Assembly (NCBI RefSeq): GCF_020283565.1
Contig: NC_060061.1
Location: 21,613,362 to 21,677,361 of the forward strand
DNA: 64,000 nucleotides
Direction: 5' to 3'
From: Trifolium pratense
Lineage: Eukaryota; Streptophyta; Magnoliopsida; Fabales; Fabaceae
Positions 53,765 to 64,000 of this stretch are shown here, piece after piece. Every line of letters begins with the position of its first letter. Positions within the stretch are counted from its first letter, which is position 1. The notes under the pieces were generated by a model. The model made no database searches, had not been told where the DNA came from, and saw only the letters and a list, made by a program, of their open reading frames with translations. The translations under genes and the position numbers were made by a program.

Positions 53765-56311
53765 TGTCATACCCTAATTTTGTCCTACCCACTTCACATG
53801 CACACTCTCCATCTCATTTTTATTTTATCTTCATTATTCCCACATTCCCTTATTTTATTAAAACATAAAAAAAAAAAAAAAAAGTGTTTTTATAAAAATA
53901 AATAAAAACAACACAACAACAGCAGCAAAAGCTGTGTTGCTGCGTCCATCCCCCACCCCTTGTTGTTTATTTTTTATCTTATATTATTATTATTATAAAA
54001 AAAAAAACAAAAAAAATGAAACAAGAAGGACAGAACACTGTAGCTGACAGCACAGTGCACATTCCCTTTCCTCCATGAACAGTGCTACGCCTCCTCCCTA
54101 CCCTGCTGCTAGCTTCACTCTCTTCTTCAACTTTTCACCAAAACCATGCTGAAACTTCACCAAATTCACAAGCAAGCATGAAGGACCAATCACTTCATTT
54201 CTTCTTTTATCTTTGCAAAACCAATTTTTTGGCCAAAGCACACTTTAATCAATACTCAAGTTTATCCAATGGTCATGAAGATTGATCAATTGGTCCTATA
54301 AATTGAGAAGAAGAAATCAGAACACAGGGGGAGGACGATTTTTGAGAGAAGAACAGAGAAGGAAAAAACCAAAAAAAACTCATCTTTTCATCACTTTTCC
54401 AAAAGTTCGAAATCCATTAAAACCACCTCCAACCTTCAGTTTTCTTCACCCAAATCACTCCAAACACCTCCCTAAGCTTGAAACCACAAGAAAAACGAAG
54501 AAAAACCATCAACAAAAGCTTACACAAGGTTCAAAAATAGCAAAGAAAAGAGTAGGTGTTAACCCACCTAAGCAAGCTTCAAAACAAGTAGGTTTCTAAA
54601 CGTTTTCTACTCATAAGTACCTACTGAAGCTTTTCCAACCTTTAATTTTGTCTAAATCGTACAAATGTAGATTTTCAAATTTTTTGGGTTTTAAAGTTTC
54701 GAACTTTTTTTGAGATAAAAACACCTTTTAAAAAATCTAAGTTTATATTCATGATCTACGCATGATTTCGAGCGAAATGGTATATAAACTTTTGATTTTT
54801 GGTCAAGAATTGATGATGTTGTGTTTGGCCGTGAGCTTCACTTGAAGCTTTCATGGCTTCTTGTTGTTGATTCTTCAACGTGAAGAAGGTGAAGGAGGTT
54901 GAAGACGATGACGTGTCCGCGCTTCATTGGCTCCCTCCCAAGTTTAAAACATGTCTGTTGGATCTGGTGAAAGGTTGAGATCTGTTTGATTATTTTAAAA
55001 TCTAAGCCATCTGATGAATCAGAAAGCCCAGATCTGTGAAGCCTATCCCGCACCCTGATCCTGATGACACGCTGAATCATTTTTGTTCTGCTTGTTTTTT
55101 TGGACGAACTGGGCTGGGCTTGGTGTTGCAGCTTTGCTATTGCCTCACCGCCAGACCCTAATTTACACCCCCAGCGGCGGTTTATTTATTTTTTAGTGCT
55201 TATTCATATAAGTGCTTATTCAAATAAGAGCTTGTTGTCTATACTTTGTTAGCTTGATTTGTTTCTTCTTCGTCTTGCTTAAATTTATTCAATACTTAAT
55301 CACTAAATAGAATGAAAAAGGAATGGACTGACGTATGACTTTCTCTACCCGAATGGTTTCGAGGCCCTGACGTATGACTCGTGTCTCGGACCATTCTCAT
55401 TCTCAAACCTTAAAACACGTAAAAAACATCTCTTAATCTTTTCTTTTGATTTCGTTAAATCAAACTAAAACGACTTAAGATTAAAAGGATGAAAAAGGAA
55501 GGGACTGACGTATGACTTTCTCTACCCGGATGGTTTCGAGACCCTGACGTATGACTCGTGTCTCGGATCATCCTCATTCTCAAACATTTTCACAAAAACT
55601 CCTAAAATCAACTCAACACATTCAAACCTTTTTCACTACCCACACGCGCGCAGTAAAAGTAAAACCCTTTTCACAAAACGGGTGACGTTTTTGTCCTTTC
55701 TCCGTAACACAAACAACGCTTAAGCCTCCGCCGTGCGAGCATACAAGCAGCGTTTAAATACGAGAATGCGACATTCTTCGTAATACAAACCACGCTTAAG
55801 CCTCCGAAGTGCGAGCATACAAGCAGCGTTTAAATACGAGGATGCGACTTAGACGTCATGCGTCTAAAAGCAACCAACCCACAAACATTTTTTACCATGA
55901 ACTACGAAACCCTGATTTTCCCATTGCACCTGGGAATACGTAGGAGCAGGATTCAACATCTTGTCGGGCACAATAATAAAAAACAAAACCTTTTTCCCCG
56001 CATATATAATAACATAAATAATAATAAAAACAAACTTTTTCTATTGATGAAGCAAGAAACGAGTAATCAAGCAAACATTAAAAAACACGTTAAAGCAAAC
56101 AAACATTTCCCTCTAAAAGGTTCCCGTTGAGTACAACGGATGTGAGGGGTGCTAATACCTTCCCCTCGCATAACCAACTCCCGAACCCATTTCTCACTCC
56201 TCAAGGTTTTCTCGATATTTTCCTTTCCCTTCTCTGGGATAAATAAAATTCGGTGGCGACTCTGTTTCTTTTCGAGTGTTCACACTCGAGGATATTTTTC
56301 GCGCCGCGACA
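53765..56311 (+). repeat. 3' LTR of the Ogre/Tat-like element
   Basis: A 2547-bp copy of 45006-47553. Visible differences are shorter A-runs near 53869 and 53997, a T/C change near 54060 against 45304, an extra TTG near 54866, and C/T near 55159. It contains the same short frames as the 5' LTR. Confidence 0.9.
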
Positions 56312-56690
56312 AAGGGTCATTGAGACAACATATAAACCTTCTTCGAATTTATATAGCCAATAGAAATTGGACTAAAGGTCAATAATGCAACTTTTAAACC
56401 ACCTCCGAATTTATATAGCCAATAGAAATTGGACTTAAGGTTATTAAGGCAACATTTAACCATATCCGAATTTATACTGCCAATAGTAAATTGGACTTTA
56501 GGGTCGTCGAGTCAACATTTAGACTTAAAGGTCGACAACATCTAACCATCTAAAAATAATTTATGTACCCAATATCAATTGAACTTAACATATAACTATC
56601 TAATAATTTATATAGTCAACGACAATTGGACTTAAGAGTCATTGACACAATATCTAAACCATCTCAAAATTCCAATTTAATGAAAATTCA
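56312..56690. repeat. Satellite array resumes after the LTR element
   Basis: Same monomer type as 42290-45005. Its first monomer continues the one cut at 45005: the sequence before the insertion ends in TTTAAGGG and that after the duplicated AAGGG continues TCATTGAGACAACAT, as in intact monomers. Confidence 0.88.
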
Positions 56691-56699
56691 ACATTTGAG

Positions 56700-57139
56700 A
56701 ATGCGATAAAAGGCACGGGCTTATAAAATAAGGGTTTAGTATCCCATTTTTAAGCATAATTTATATATATTTTTTCTTCTTTTTGTTTTATCTAAAACAA
56801 GTAACTTCAACAGAGTTACAGAGAGGTATCATTGACCGTGACATGTGCAACATTATTTTGTCGCAGAGTTCCAAAAAGTTTGGGAATATACTCGGTAGTT
56901 ATATTCAAACATGCTATGAAATTACTGAAAAGGAAAGTTTTCAAATAGAGGATATTATGGTTTACCTTGCTCTTTTGCACTCTTAAACGAACTTTAAGGC
57001 CAATTTCTTCATCTCTTTTGGCCTAAAAGGTAGTGAAAATGCAGATTAGTTCTTTATATTAGAAACAAATGTATTTTGGAGTAAAAAGACCAAATAGCAA
57101 CAGAAAGTTTAAGATAATATATAACAGAATATGTGGCGA
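56700..57139. other. Spacer with one unassigned 67-codon frame
   Basis: The frame 56783-56986 (+) has mixed composition and contains KKFGNILGSYIQTCYEI. I do not recognise it. No splice or promoter signal decides whether it is real. Confidence 0.25.
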
Positions 57140-57263
57140 AAAGGTTATTGTGCTTAACGACTTTATCTTCCCCTATAGGACAAACTTCTAGCCCATCCAA
57201 TGCAAAAAACTTCAATGCAATTCCGCCGTTTGCCACTTCTGGATTTCCATAATAGACACCAAT
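57140..57263 (-). pseudogene. recA homologue exon fragment
   Basis: After a TCGTAG acceptor at 57264, the - strand reads IGVYYGNPEVANGGIALKFF followed by ALDGLEVCPIGEDKV. Plant chloroplast recA-homologue 1 proteins have IGVYYGNPEVTSGGIALKFF then ASVRLEIR at this place, and an intron before IGVYY. The match is strong for about 20 residues and then decays. Other recA exons (Walker A and B) were not found nearby, so this is a fragment. RecA itself is an ATP-dependent strand-exchange protein in organelle DNA repair. Confidence 0.6.
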
Positions 57264-58119
57264 CTACGAAAGTGAAGAGAAACTCAAACCATAAAACTAA
57301 AGCAAGAGATTTATAATGCCATATATCATTGAACTTATATGATTAAGCAATTATAAATAGAGGTACTTATAGTTAAATGCATAGTCTTCCAGTAAAGAAA
57401 TTTTACTAATCAAATACAAGCACCTTTAGGATAACCGGCTTTAAAGGCAATTCCAGTCATCTTATGCAACGAATTCCAATTTGCTGCATTCCAATCTCAC
57501 CCTATGCATTTTTATATGAAAAATATGGTTATATAAAAAAAAATTCAATTGAAACGGTTATATAAAAACATTTCATAACACGCAAAGAATTATATTTCCT
57601 AAAAGTTAAGTTAACTTAATCCAATACATTATTGTCTTAAAAAAAATAAAATCCAATACATTATTAATTTAAATTTGAAGTTAAAATAATATACCTCCGT
57701 GAACAGTAATATGCAGAGCAAACATACAAAAGATGATATGGTGAAATTTTGTAATATTATTATGATTATTAAAAAGGTAAATCTAATAGATGATAAAATA
57801 CATATATAGAATTGTGTCAAAAAAAAAATAAAATACATATATAGAACAAAAAAATTATCATATGCACATATAGTATATTTCTCATACATCATTCTTGAAG
57901 AGTATTTTGATCTTTACTATAAGTGGAAATGTGTAATCATCACTGATGACAAAGGAGCATATCAATTGACCAAATCATAAAACAAAGAAAAAATAACGTG
58001 TTCTAATTTTATAAGGACTATATTGAGACCAAAGAACTCATTTAGCCAAAGTTTTATAAAGTGAGGTGCAGAAATTAAAAACAAGAAACTCAAAAAACAA
58101 ACAAGAACATAAAACCATC
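57264..58119. other. AT-rich spacer, nothing recognised
   Basis: No further recA exon or other family was seen on either strand. Confidence 0.35.
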
Positions 58120-58121
58120 TA

Positions 58122-58620
58122 CAGTAGAAACTCTTTAAATTAATAATGTCAGGACCGGAAAAATTTATTAATTTAGAGAGTTATTAATTTATCGATAAAT
58201 TAATAATTATTAATTTAAAGAGTTTTTAAGTAATTATACTGTACATACCAAAGAAAAAGGCAAATTAGTCTATGCCTCTTAGAATTACGTTGCAACGAAC
58301 CTTGAGACTCAACGTAAATTAGTAACTAATGTGTTCATATGCTTTGGAAATCAATAAGGACTTTTGAACTTTAAAGGAAACCAGACAACTATTGAATCAT
58401 ATTTCAATAGAGTGTAATATATTTTTTTCAGTTTCTATGAATTATTAATTTATGATTTTCTTGGGACCGAAAATTATAAAGGGATCTCCCGAAAAATTAT
58501 TATCTTATTATTTTATCGAATTTTTCAATTTTTTCCATTGGCCCAAGTTGGGACCGGACAAATTTATTATTTTAGAGAGTTTATTAATTTACCGAGTATT
58601 AATTTAAAGAGTTTCTACCG
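58122..58620. mobile_element. Emigrant-like (pogo-type) MITE
   Basis: The termini CAGTAGAAACTCTTTAAATT and AATTTAAAGAGTTTCTACCG are flanked by TA (58120-58121 and 58621-58622). Arabidopsis Emigrant begins CAGTAAAACCTCTATAAATT. Internal copies of GGACCGG(A)AAATTTATTA further pair the arms. 499 bp, non-coding. Confidence 0.85.
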
Positions 58621-58759
58621 TAGTTGATAAGAAATTCACAAAACCATTTCTTGTCCAAAACAAATTTAGTATAATAATTCCTTTCAAAATCAGTTCTCAT
58701 CATTAAAAAAAAACCCAAGAAGTTGGAAGAAGATACCTACATATTATAAGAGGGAATCA

Positions 58760-59077
58760 TCAAGTCGGTTCATTGAATGTAGGCGATGTGGTAGCAAGAG
58801 CAAGGTTGAAAGTGAGGGTGTAGTAAAGAGGTAGGGTTTTAGGGAAATAACGAGGAAAAACAATGTTATCATACCAGGAGCCGAAAGGATCGCCGTCGTC
58901 TCCAGAGGGCGGTGGTGGAGGTAGGGCATTGAAGAAATTGTAAGGTGCGGTGTCAATGGCGGTTTTGACGGTGAGAATTGAGACAAATTGGGATTGAGTT
59001 TTGTTGACAAAGAAGGAATTGAGTGAGAATTTGAATGAGTAACAGTGAGAATTGAGATAAATTGGGATTCTAATCAA
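58760..59077 (-). CDS. Unassigned 105-codon frame, possible 5' exon
   Basis: From ATG 59077 the frame has a Ser/Phe-rich start, then TVKTAIDTAPYNFFNALPPP, PPSGDDGDPFGSWYDN. The second half looks like protein (mixed residues, low Lys/Asn bias), unlike random AT-rich frames here. I do not recognise the family. It is on the same strand as, and upstream of, the recA-like exon, but no recA N-terminal similarity is visible. It may be another captured fragment. Confidence 0.3.
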   Translation of the reverse strand: MIRIPIYLNSHCYSFKFSLNSFFVNKTQSQFVSILTVKTAIDTAPYNFFNALPPPPPSGDDGDPFGSWYDNIVFPRYFPKTLPLYYTLTFNLALATTSPTFNEPT

Positions 59078-59079
59078 AG

Positions 59080-59877
59080 GGAGAAGAGAATGGTTCTGCT
59101 AGAGAGACAAACTGGTCCCTAATATTAATAATAATTAAATTTTAAAATATCACTGAAATTGAAGATCATCTGGGACGGACTGATGTGATCGATGATTTTC
59201 ATTCCATGCATGAAGACCAAATTGTCTGCCCCTACAATTTTAGCGATTAAATTGGTGATTCACTGATATAAAAAGCCTGCGAGCAACAACAATTCAACAA
59301 AATCATATACATAAAATTACAGTATAACGATTGCCAAAATAAAAGTGGTGTCATGATACCATTGGATCATTAACCAGAAACAAGGCAGTGACACTGCTAG
59401 AACAGCACCCTAGCTTGATAACATCATCAAAATATATCTTTTCAGAATAATATGCAGTATTAAAACTGAAATGATACTTTCCTCAAACTTTGTTGAACAC
59501 GAGAAGATAAAGTGAAATGCAATGATAAACAAAGTGAGCATACTTCCTCAATCAGTAATGTTCTGTCAAAAACATTTGTAGCATCTAGTCTTGACATGCT
59601 AGTGTGACATAAGAAACAACTCAAATAACTTTACTTACTACTTTATAACATGGGAGGGAACAATATCGTGAACTGCATCCAGGACATGTGTATTGGGAGA
59701 CCTACTTCTGACATCTATTTTTGTATGAAAATGTATAAAAGAGAATAGTTTGATCAGTAATCTTACCAAGAAATAAATGGCTAATTTTCATTGCAAAGGC
59801 TAACATGACGTATAACTCAAATCCAGAGAGAGAGATTCAGCAACTGAAAAAGAAAAAAACAACTTATTTATTTTTTT
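59080..59877. other. Spacer, nothing recognised
   Basis: No family, RNA gene or repeat was identified. Confidence 0.35.
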
Positions 59878-60185
59878 GGCTTAACTACACATTTGGTCTC
59901 TTACGTTTATTTTAGGTGTCAATTTGGTCCCTTACGTTTTTACCGTTTGCATTAGTTAGTCATTTCCGTCAGTTTTGTCACATGTGGCAACCAGTTTGCA
60001 TATGTGGACAGACACTTGGACACACCGACACGTGTATAGTTCAAACGGTGTTAGTGACAAAATTAACGGAAATGATTAAATTGAAACCTAATGGAAACGT
60101 AAGGGACCAAATTGGTACTTTTTAAACTTAAGGGACCAAATTGAAACCTAAAATAAACGTAAGGGACCACATGTGTAGTTAAGCC
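59878..60185. mobile_element. Mutator-like MITE
   Basis: GGCTTAACTACACATTTGGT at the left mirrors the right end CACATGTGTAGTTAAGCC. Flanks TATTTTTTT and TATTTTTGT match at 8 of 9 bases. The arms contain CTTACGTTTATTTTAGGT and its complement. 308 bp. Confidence 0.8.
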
Positions 60186-60249
60186 TATTTTTGTTAGATA
60201 AATTAAGCGCCACCAGGTATCAGGCGTGAATAGATGTGTAGAATTGCAG

Positions 60250-62140
60250 CGCGCGCAAGGTTCAGTAAGTGATCACTCCACCAAGCTGGGAGAGTAAGGA
60301 AGTAATGGAGTTAGTAACAAGAACATAGTGCAATAAGGATCCCGGCCAGCACCTTAGCTGCTGTGCAAACGGACAAGACAGGAACAGATGCACCGTCGTT
60401 TCTAAATGCGCAAAACAAAGAACGCAAACTGATACGACCACGCAGCCACGCTTGACAAGGTTCTCATCCGTTGGCATCTTATTATGAAGGCATCGCCAGA
60501 CTACGAAGGAAGTTGACAGAGGGACAGTGGCATGCCATAACCATTTCGCCCACGGAACAGTTTGGTAATCCGAAAATAAAAATTCATAAGCTTGCTTTCA
60601 TGTTAGAGCAGTGGTGGGGAGTATCGTCTTGTTTATAAGCTGCGCAACTGCGGGATCCTTGTCGACAATGCAGTGTGGAACACGCCAAGAGTTGTTATGC
60701 GTGAAAGAGCTTGCGGGATCCTTGTCGACAATGCAGTGTGGAACACGCCAAGAGTTGTTGTTATGCGTGAAAGAGCGTACCGTACCTTGCAGCGATTGGG
60801 GGATGTGCAATAATTCAATCAGATAGTTCCCCAACCAGTTATCAGACCAGAAAAGAATGTTGTCACCTGAACCAATAAACCACCGTGTCTGCTGATTGAC
60901 AGTTGCAATATGCGGTTTAATTCCTGGCCAAACTGACGAGCGAATATAGCGCGCGACAGGAACACCATCACACATGTATCGCGCTCTGCAGAGTCGCGCC
61001 CAATCATCATTTGATGATAAAAATTTCCAGCATAAATGGAGCAGCAGTGATGTATTGATATTGCTAAGGGAGCGCAGCTCTAAACCGCCAGCTTCGTAAG
61101 GCAGACAAACGGTTTTCCAAGAAATAGTACATATTTTTTTTGTATTCACATCACCACTCCAAATGAAGTTCCGAATCCATTTATCCATTCTTTTCAACAG
61201 CGAGGGTGGCCAAAGATAGATATGGAATGAGTATATCAACATACTATGGATGATAGATCTCACGAGTTGCACTCTACCCATGATAGAAAGGGAACCTTTC
61301 CAAGTAGCTAGCTAGATTTTTATTTTGTCCGCAACAGCGGGAAGATGAATACTCTTGGGCCTGCCCACAAAAATTGGAAAGCCGAGATAATGGAACGGTA
61401 AGCTGCCTAAAGTGAATCCAAAAAGATTAGAAAGCATAAGCATTCTAGCACTAGACACTGAACCGCATAGAATTTACTTTTCTGCGTACTTATAAGCAGA
61501 CCCGATGCTTGACCGTAAAGATTATAAATAAGTAAAAACTGCCTGATATTTTTCTTCGATGCCTTGCAAAAAATATGATGTCCTCTGCATATAACACATG
61601 AGAGGGTATGTGAACTCCTCGACATCATGCATTGCTTTGGAGATACCCCTGCTAAGCACCTCCTCAGCGAAACAGAACAGCAGAGGGGACAGGGGATCAC
61701 CTTGCCGAACTCCTCTTACACAATTGAAATAGCCCACGGACCTATCATTAACAAGAATTGATATCCTCGCCGAGTGAAGGATTTCAGAAATCCAATCACA
61801 AAAAGAGTTACCAAATCCAAATTTGCGTAAGACCTCCAATAAAAACAACCACTCCAAATAGTGTCAAATGCATTATGAATGTCAATTTTTAAAGCAATAT
61901 TTCCAGCAAAGCACTTCTTAGAGAGTAACATTGATGGCCTCCGATGTCACAATAACACAATTTGAGATATTTCTTCCGGGAATAAAACCTCTCCGATGAC
62001 TGGAAATAACTCTAGACGCAATCAGAGACAGCCTGTCTGCTAGAATTTTGGTTATAATCTTGAATTGGAAGTTTGCCAACGCAATTAGTCGAAATTTCTC
62101 AATGGTGTCCACACCCGGTGTCTTTGGAATCAAGCCACCA
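60250..62140 (-). pseudogene. Decayed L1-type LINE, RT and zinc-binding regions
   Basis: Read on the - strand, the fragments follow non-LTR retrotransposon ORF2 order: FRLIALANFQFKIITKILADRL and RGFIPGRNI (62100-61960), ALKIDIHNAFDTI (about 61890), VRGVRQGDPLSPLLFCFAEE (about 61720), a YAED version of the catalytic YADD (61591-61580), MGRVQLVRSIIHSMLIYSFH (61281), WRCLHNKMPTDENLVKRG and the CxxC-HLF-SC zinc-binding region (about 60490-60380). These lie in several frames, with a tandem duplication of about 63 bp at 60650-60775. The first catalytic Asp pair is mutated. The 5' part with the endonuclease is absent. It is a dead copy. Confidence 0.88.
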
Positions 62141-62394
62141 TTGTTTATGCTTCCATTTATGTTACATTATTAAACAGCCACCATTATATTTATGTCTTCA
62201 CCAGAAAGAAGTAGCACACAGTAATAGCAATAAAAAAAACCAAAATAACACAAACTGACCCACCAATGAAAATTTGCTCAAAACGAGAACTTGAGTTGTG
62301 TTATAATCTCTATTTCAGTTGTGTTTAAGAGATTAAGAAGTGTGAGAATGGTGGATATGTGAGGGAAGATCAAATAGATCTGAAGATTTTAGAT
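62141..62394. other. Short spacer between LINE and satellite
   Basis: Nothing recognised. Confidence 0.35.
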
Positions 62395-62800
62395 GAGCAA
62401 CTACGGAGACATCTTATAATCATCTCAAAATAACAATTGGACTTGAGGGTTATTGAGACATCATATAACTATCTCAAAATATCAATTAGACTTAAGGGAC
62501 ATCGAGACAACATTTAAACCATTTCCGAATTTATATTTATATAGCCAATAGAAATTGAACTTAAGGTCATTAAGGCATCATTTATATAGCCAATAGTAAT
62601 TGGACTTTAGGGTCGTCAAGTCGACATTTAACCATCTCAAAATTTATATAACCAATAGCAATTGGAATTTAGTGTCATTGAGGAAGCATATAACCAACTC
62701 AAAATCAATAATTTTTATAGTCAATAGCAAATACGGAACATCAGGGCAACATATAACCATCTCAAAATGGCAAATCTAACCATCTAAAAATGCATTTAAC
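62395..62800. repeat. Satellite block, same family as 42290-45005
   Basis: Monomers CATCTCAAAATATCAATTGG then ACTTAAGGGACATCGAGAC, with CCAATAGCAATTGG present again. It is diverged and partly deleted. Confidence 0.82.
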
Positions 62801-63165
62801 TCACCAAACCAACTTTTACAATATGAATAAAGAATCCATATTTCAGTTCCAATAGTATCAATAAAACATTTCATGCATTACAGGCATGAAGTATCCAATA
62901 AAAATCGCAAACCAATAGGTCGAAATGAAAATTTCTAAACCACTTCCAAAATATTAGTACAAAATTGGAGTTTGGGTTAAAGAAAAATTTGCTCACTTTA
63001 TGTTTTTTTTTCTCAAACAAAAGATTGAATGTTCTTGAACAATAAAAAATGAGAAAAAGTCATATCTCAACATTTCTTGACCAAAATTTATATAGAGGTT
63101 TAATTAAGAAATTGATCTTACTAAATAGTATTATCCGACATAAATTCCACAATACAGATTTCTTT
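62801..63165. other. AT-rich spacer within the satellite region
   Basis: The strip TTGAATAAAGAATCCATATTTCAGTTCC...CAATAGTATCAA at about 62820-62870 recurs at 63950-63990, so the spacer belongs to a larger repeated unit. Confidence 0.5.
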
Positions 63166-63960
63166 TTTTTTTTGAAAGATTGAATGATAAATTCATCTTT
63201 CAAAACATTGGTATCAAACAAGGCAACATAAAATCATCGCAAAATATAAATTGGACTTAATGATTATCGATACAACATTTAAACCGTCTCTAAATTTATA
63301 TGGCCAATAGCATAAAACTTAAGTTCACCAATGCAACATTTAACCATCTCCAAATTTGTACAACCAATAGTAATTGGACTTTAGGAACCATTTCAAAATT
63401 TATGTAACTAATAGCAATTGGAATTTAATGTCATCGAGGAAGCATACCTTATCACTATAGCCCTCCTGGGACTCTGCATCCAATAACTGTTTTCTATGAA
63501 CTGAGTTTTGGGGACACAGAAATGAAGCAAGGTATGCTGTCGAACTTTTGCAAGGTCCATGGATAGGATTCTGCGTTTACTTTGTATACAGTTGTTAAAA
63601 TTTAGAGATCTACTGAATCTGCAGGGCTTTCCACTCTGCTTTATCATTAAGGATATCAACATATGTCAATATTTATAAATTCTTCATTCTTTCTGCAGTC
63701 GAATTTAGGAGATCCTTGCACTCTAGGTTGGGGATACCTTATGATCGTCCCCTTCTAAGAATTGCTAATGCTGAAATTGGAATTTACTGTCATCGAGAAA
63801 GCATATAATCATCCCAAAATCAATAATTTTTATAGTCAATAGCAAATACTGAATGATTTTTATACATGGGCAACATATAACCATCTCAAAACGGCAACAT
63901 CTAACCATCTAAAAATGCAATTAAGTCAACTAACCAACTTTTACAATTTGAATAAAGAAT
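63166..63960. repeat. Composite satellite unit with hairpin and gene-like strip
   Basis: It starts with the hairpin TTTGAAAGATTGAATGATAA...ATTCATCTTTCAAA (63171-63204), then satellite monomers, then AGCATACCTTATCACTATAG CCCTCCTGGGA (from 63440). The same hairpin and strip occur together at 43905-44000 in the opposite order. The part at about 63690-63770 reads EFRRSLHSRLGIPYDRPLLR followed by IAN on the + strand, which looks like a protein but is not one I can name. Confidence 0.6.
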
Positions 63961-64000
63961 CCATATTTCAGTTCCAATAGTATCAACAAACATTTCATTC

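Larger units (their letters stand above)
45006..56311 (+). mobile_element. Non-autonomous Ogre/Tat-like LTR retrotransposon
   Basis: It is 11.3 kb, flanked by AAGGG (45001-45005 and 56312-56316). LTRs are about 2.55 kb. The primer site follows the 5' LTR, and a polypurine tract AATAGGGGCAGC abuts the 3' LTR. The inside holds a gag frame but no protease, RT, RNase H or integrase. The 3' internal part is made of several tandem repeat families, as known for Ogre elements. LTR copies differ by only a few point changes, a 3-bp indel and A-run lengths, so insertion is recent. Confidence 0.9.

Noticed and set aside
60598..61281. 227-codon frame treated as a separate gene
   Set aside because: It is the segment between RT and zinc-binding region of a LINE ORF2, including a tandem duplication; neighbouring segments are in other frames.

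Overview
The window is plant nuclear DNA, almost certainly from a legume. The evidence is intron-bearing genes with GT-AG junctions, AT-rich intergenic DNA, a Sirevirus-type Ty1/copia element like soybean SIRE1, a gag-only element of the Ogre/Tat type that is abundant in the vicioid legumes, and several families of short TIR elements. Medicago, Trifolium or Pisum would fit; I cannot choose the genus from sequence alone.

Only two host protein genes look intact. The first is gamma-COP (14304-20200, + strand, 18 exons, 885 codons before the stop). The second is a secreted GH17 endo-1,3-beta-glucanase with a C-terminal X8/CBM43 domain (37044-31504, - strand, 5 exons, 464 codons before the stop). 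A tRNA-Glu(UUC) gene lies at 23683-23754 on the - strand. Host fragments include the 5' end of a type II peroxiredoxin E gene (919-596, -), the first exons of an RPA/DUF223-like gene that leaves the window at base 1, a recA-homologue exon (57263-57140, -), and fragments inside a Mutator-like element.

Layout. 1-3350: gene fragments and AT-rich spacer. 3352-13570: a complete, very young Sirevirus with 1042-bp LTRs, a GGTAG target duplication, an intact gag-pol frame and an envelope-like frame that follows one UAG stop in the same frame. Four stem-loops with an invariant loop lie between the envelope-like frame and the 3' LTR. 13671-20200: a small TIR element, then gamma-COP. 21350-31300: a dense patch of non-autonomous elements (Mutator-like TIR elements, a SINE with a 16-bp target duplication, Stowaway, a foldback, two nested relatives, a small LTR element). 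31504-37044: the glucanase, whose introns hold at least three MITE-like insertions. 37260-42050: more TIR elements and tandem arrays.

42290-63960: a diverged satellite of roughly 62-bp monomers, broken by a hAT-type MITE (42528-43112) and by an 11.3-kb Ogre/Tat-like element with about 2.55-kb LTRs (45006-56311). That element has lost pol and its 3' internal region is made of tandem repeats. Past it are a recA fragment, an Emigrant-like MITE, a decayed LINE (62140-60250, -) and more satellite.

The host genes do not form a pathway. The window is best read as two housekeeping or cell-wall genes embedded in a stratified repeat landscape, where target duplications allow the order of many insertions to be read. 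All comparisons were made by eye.
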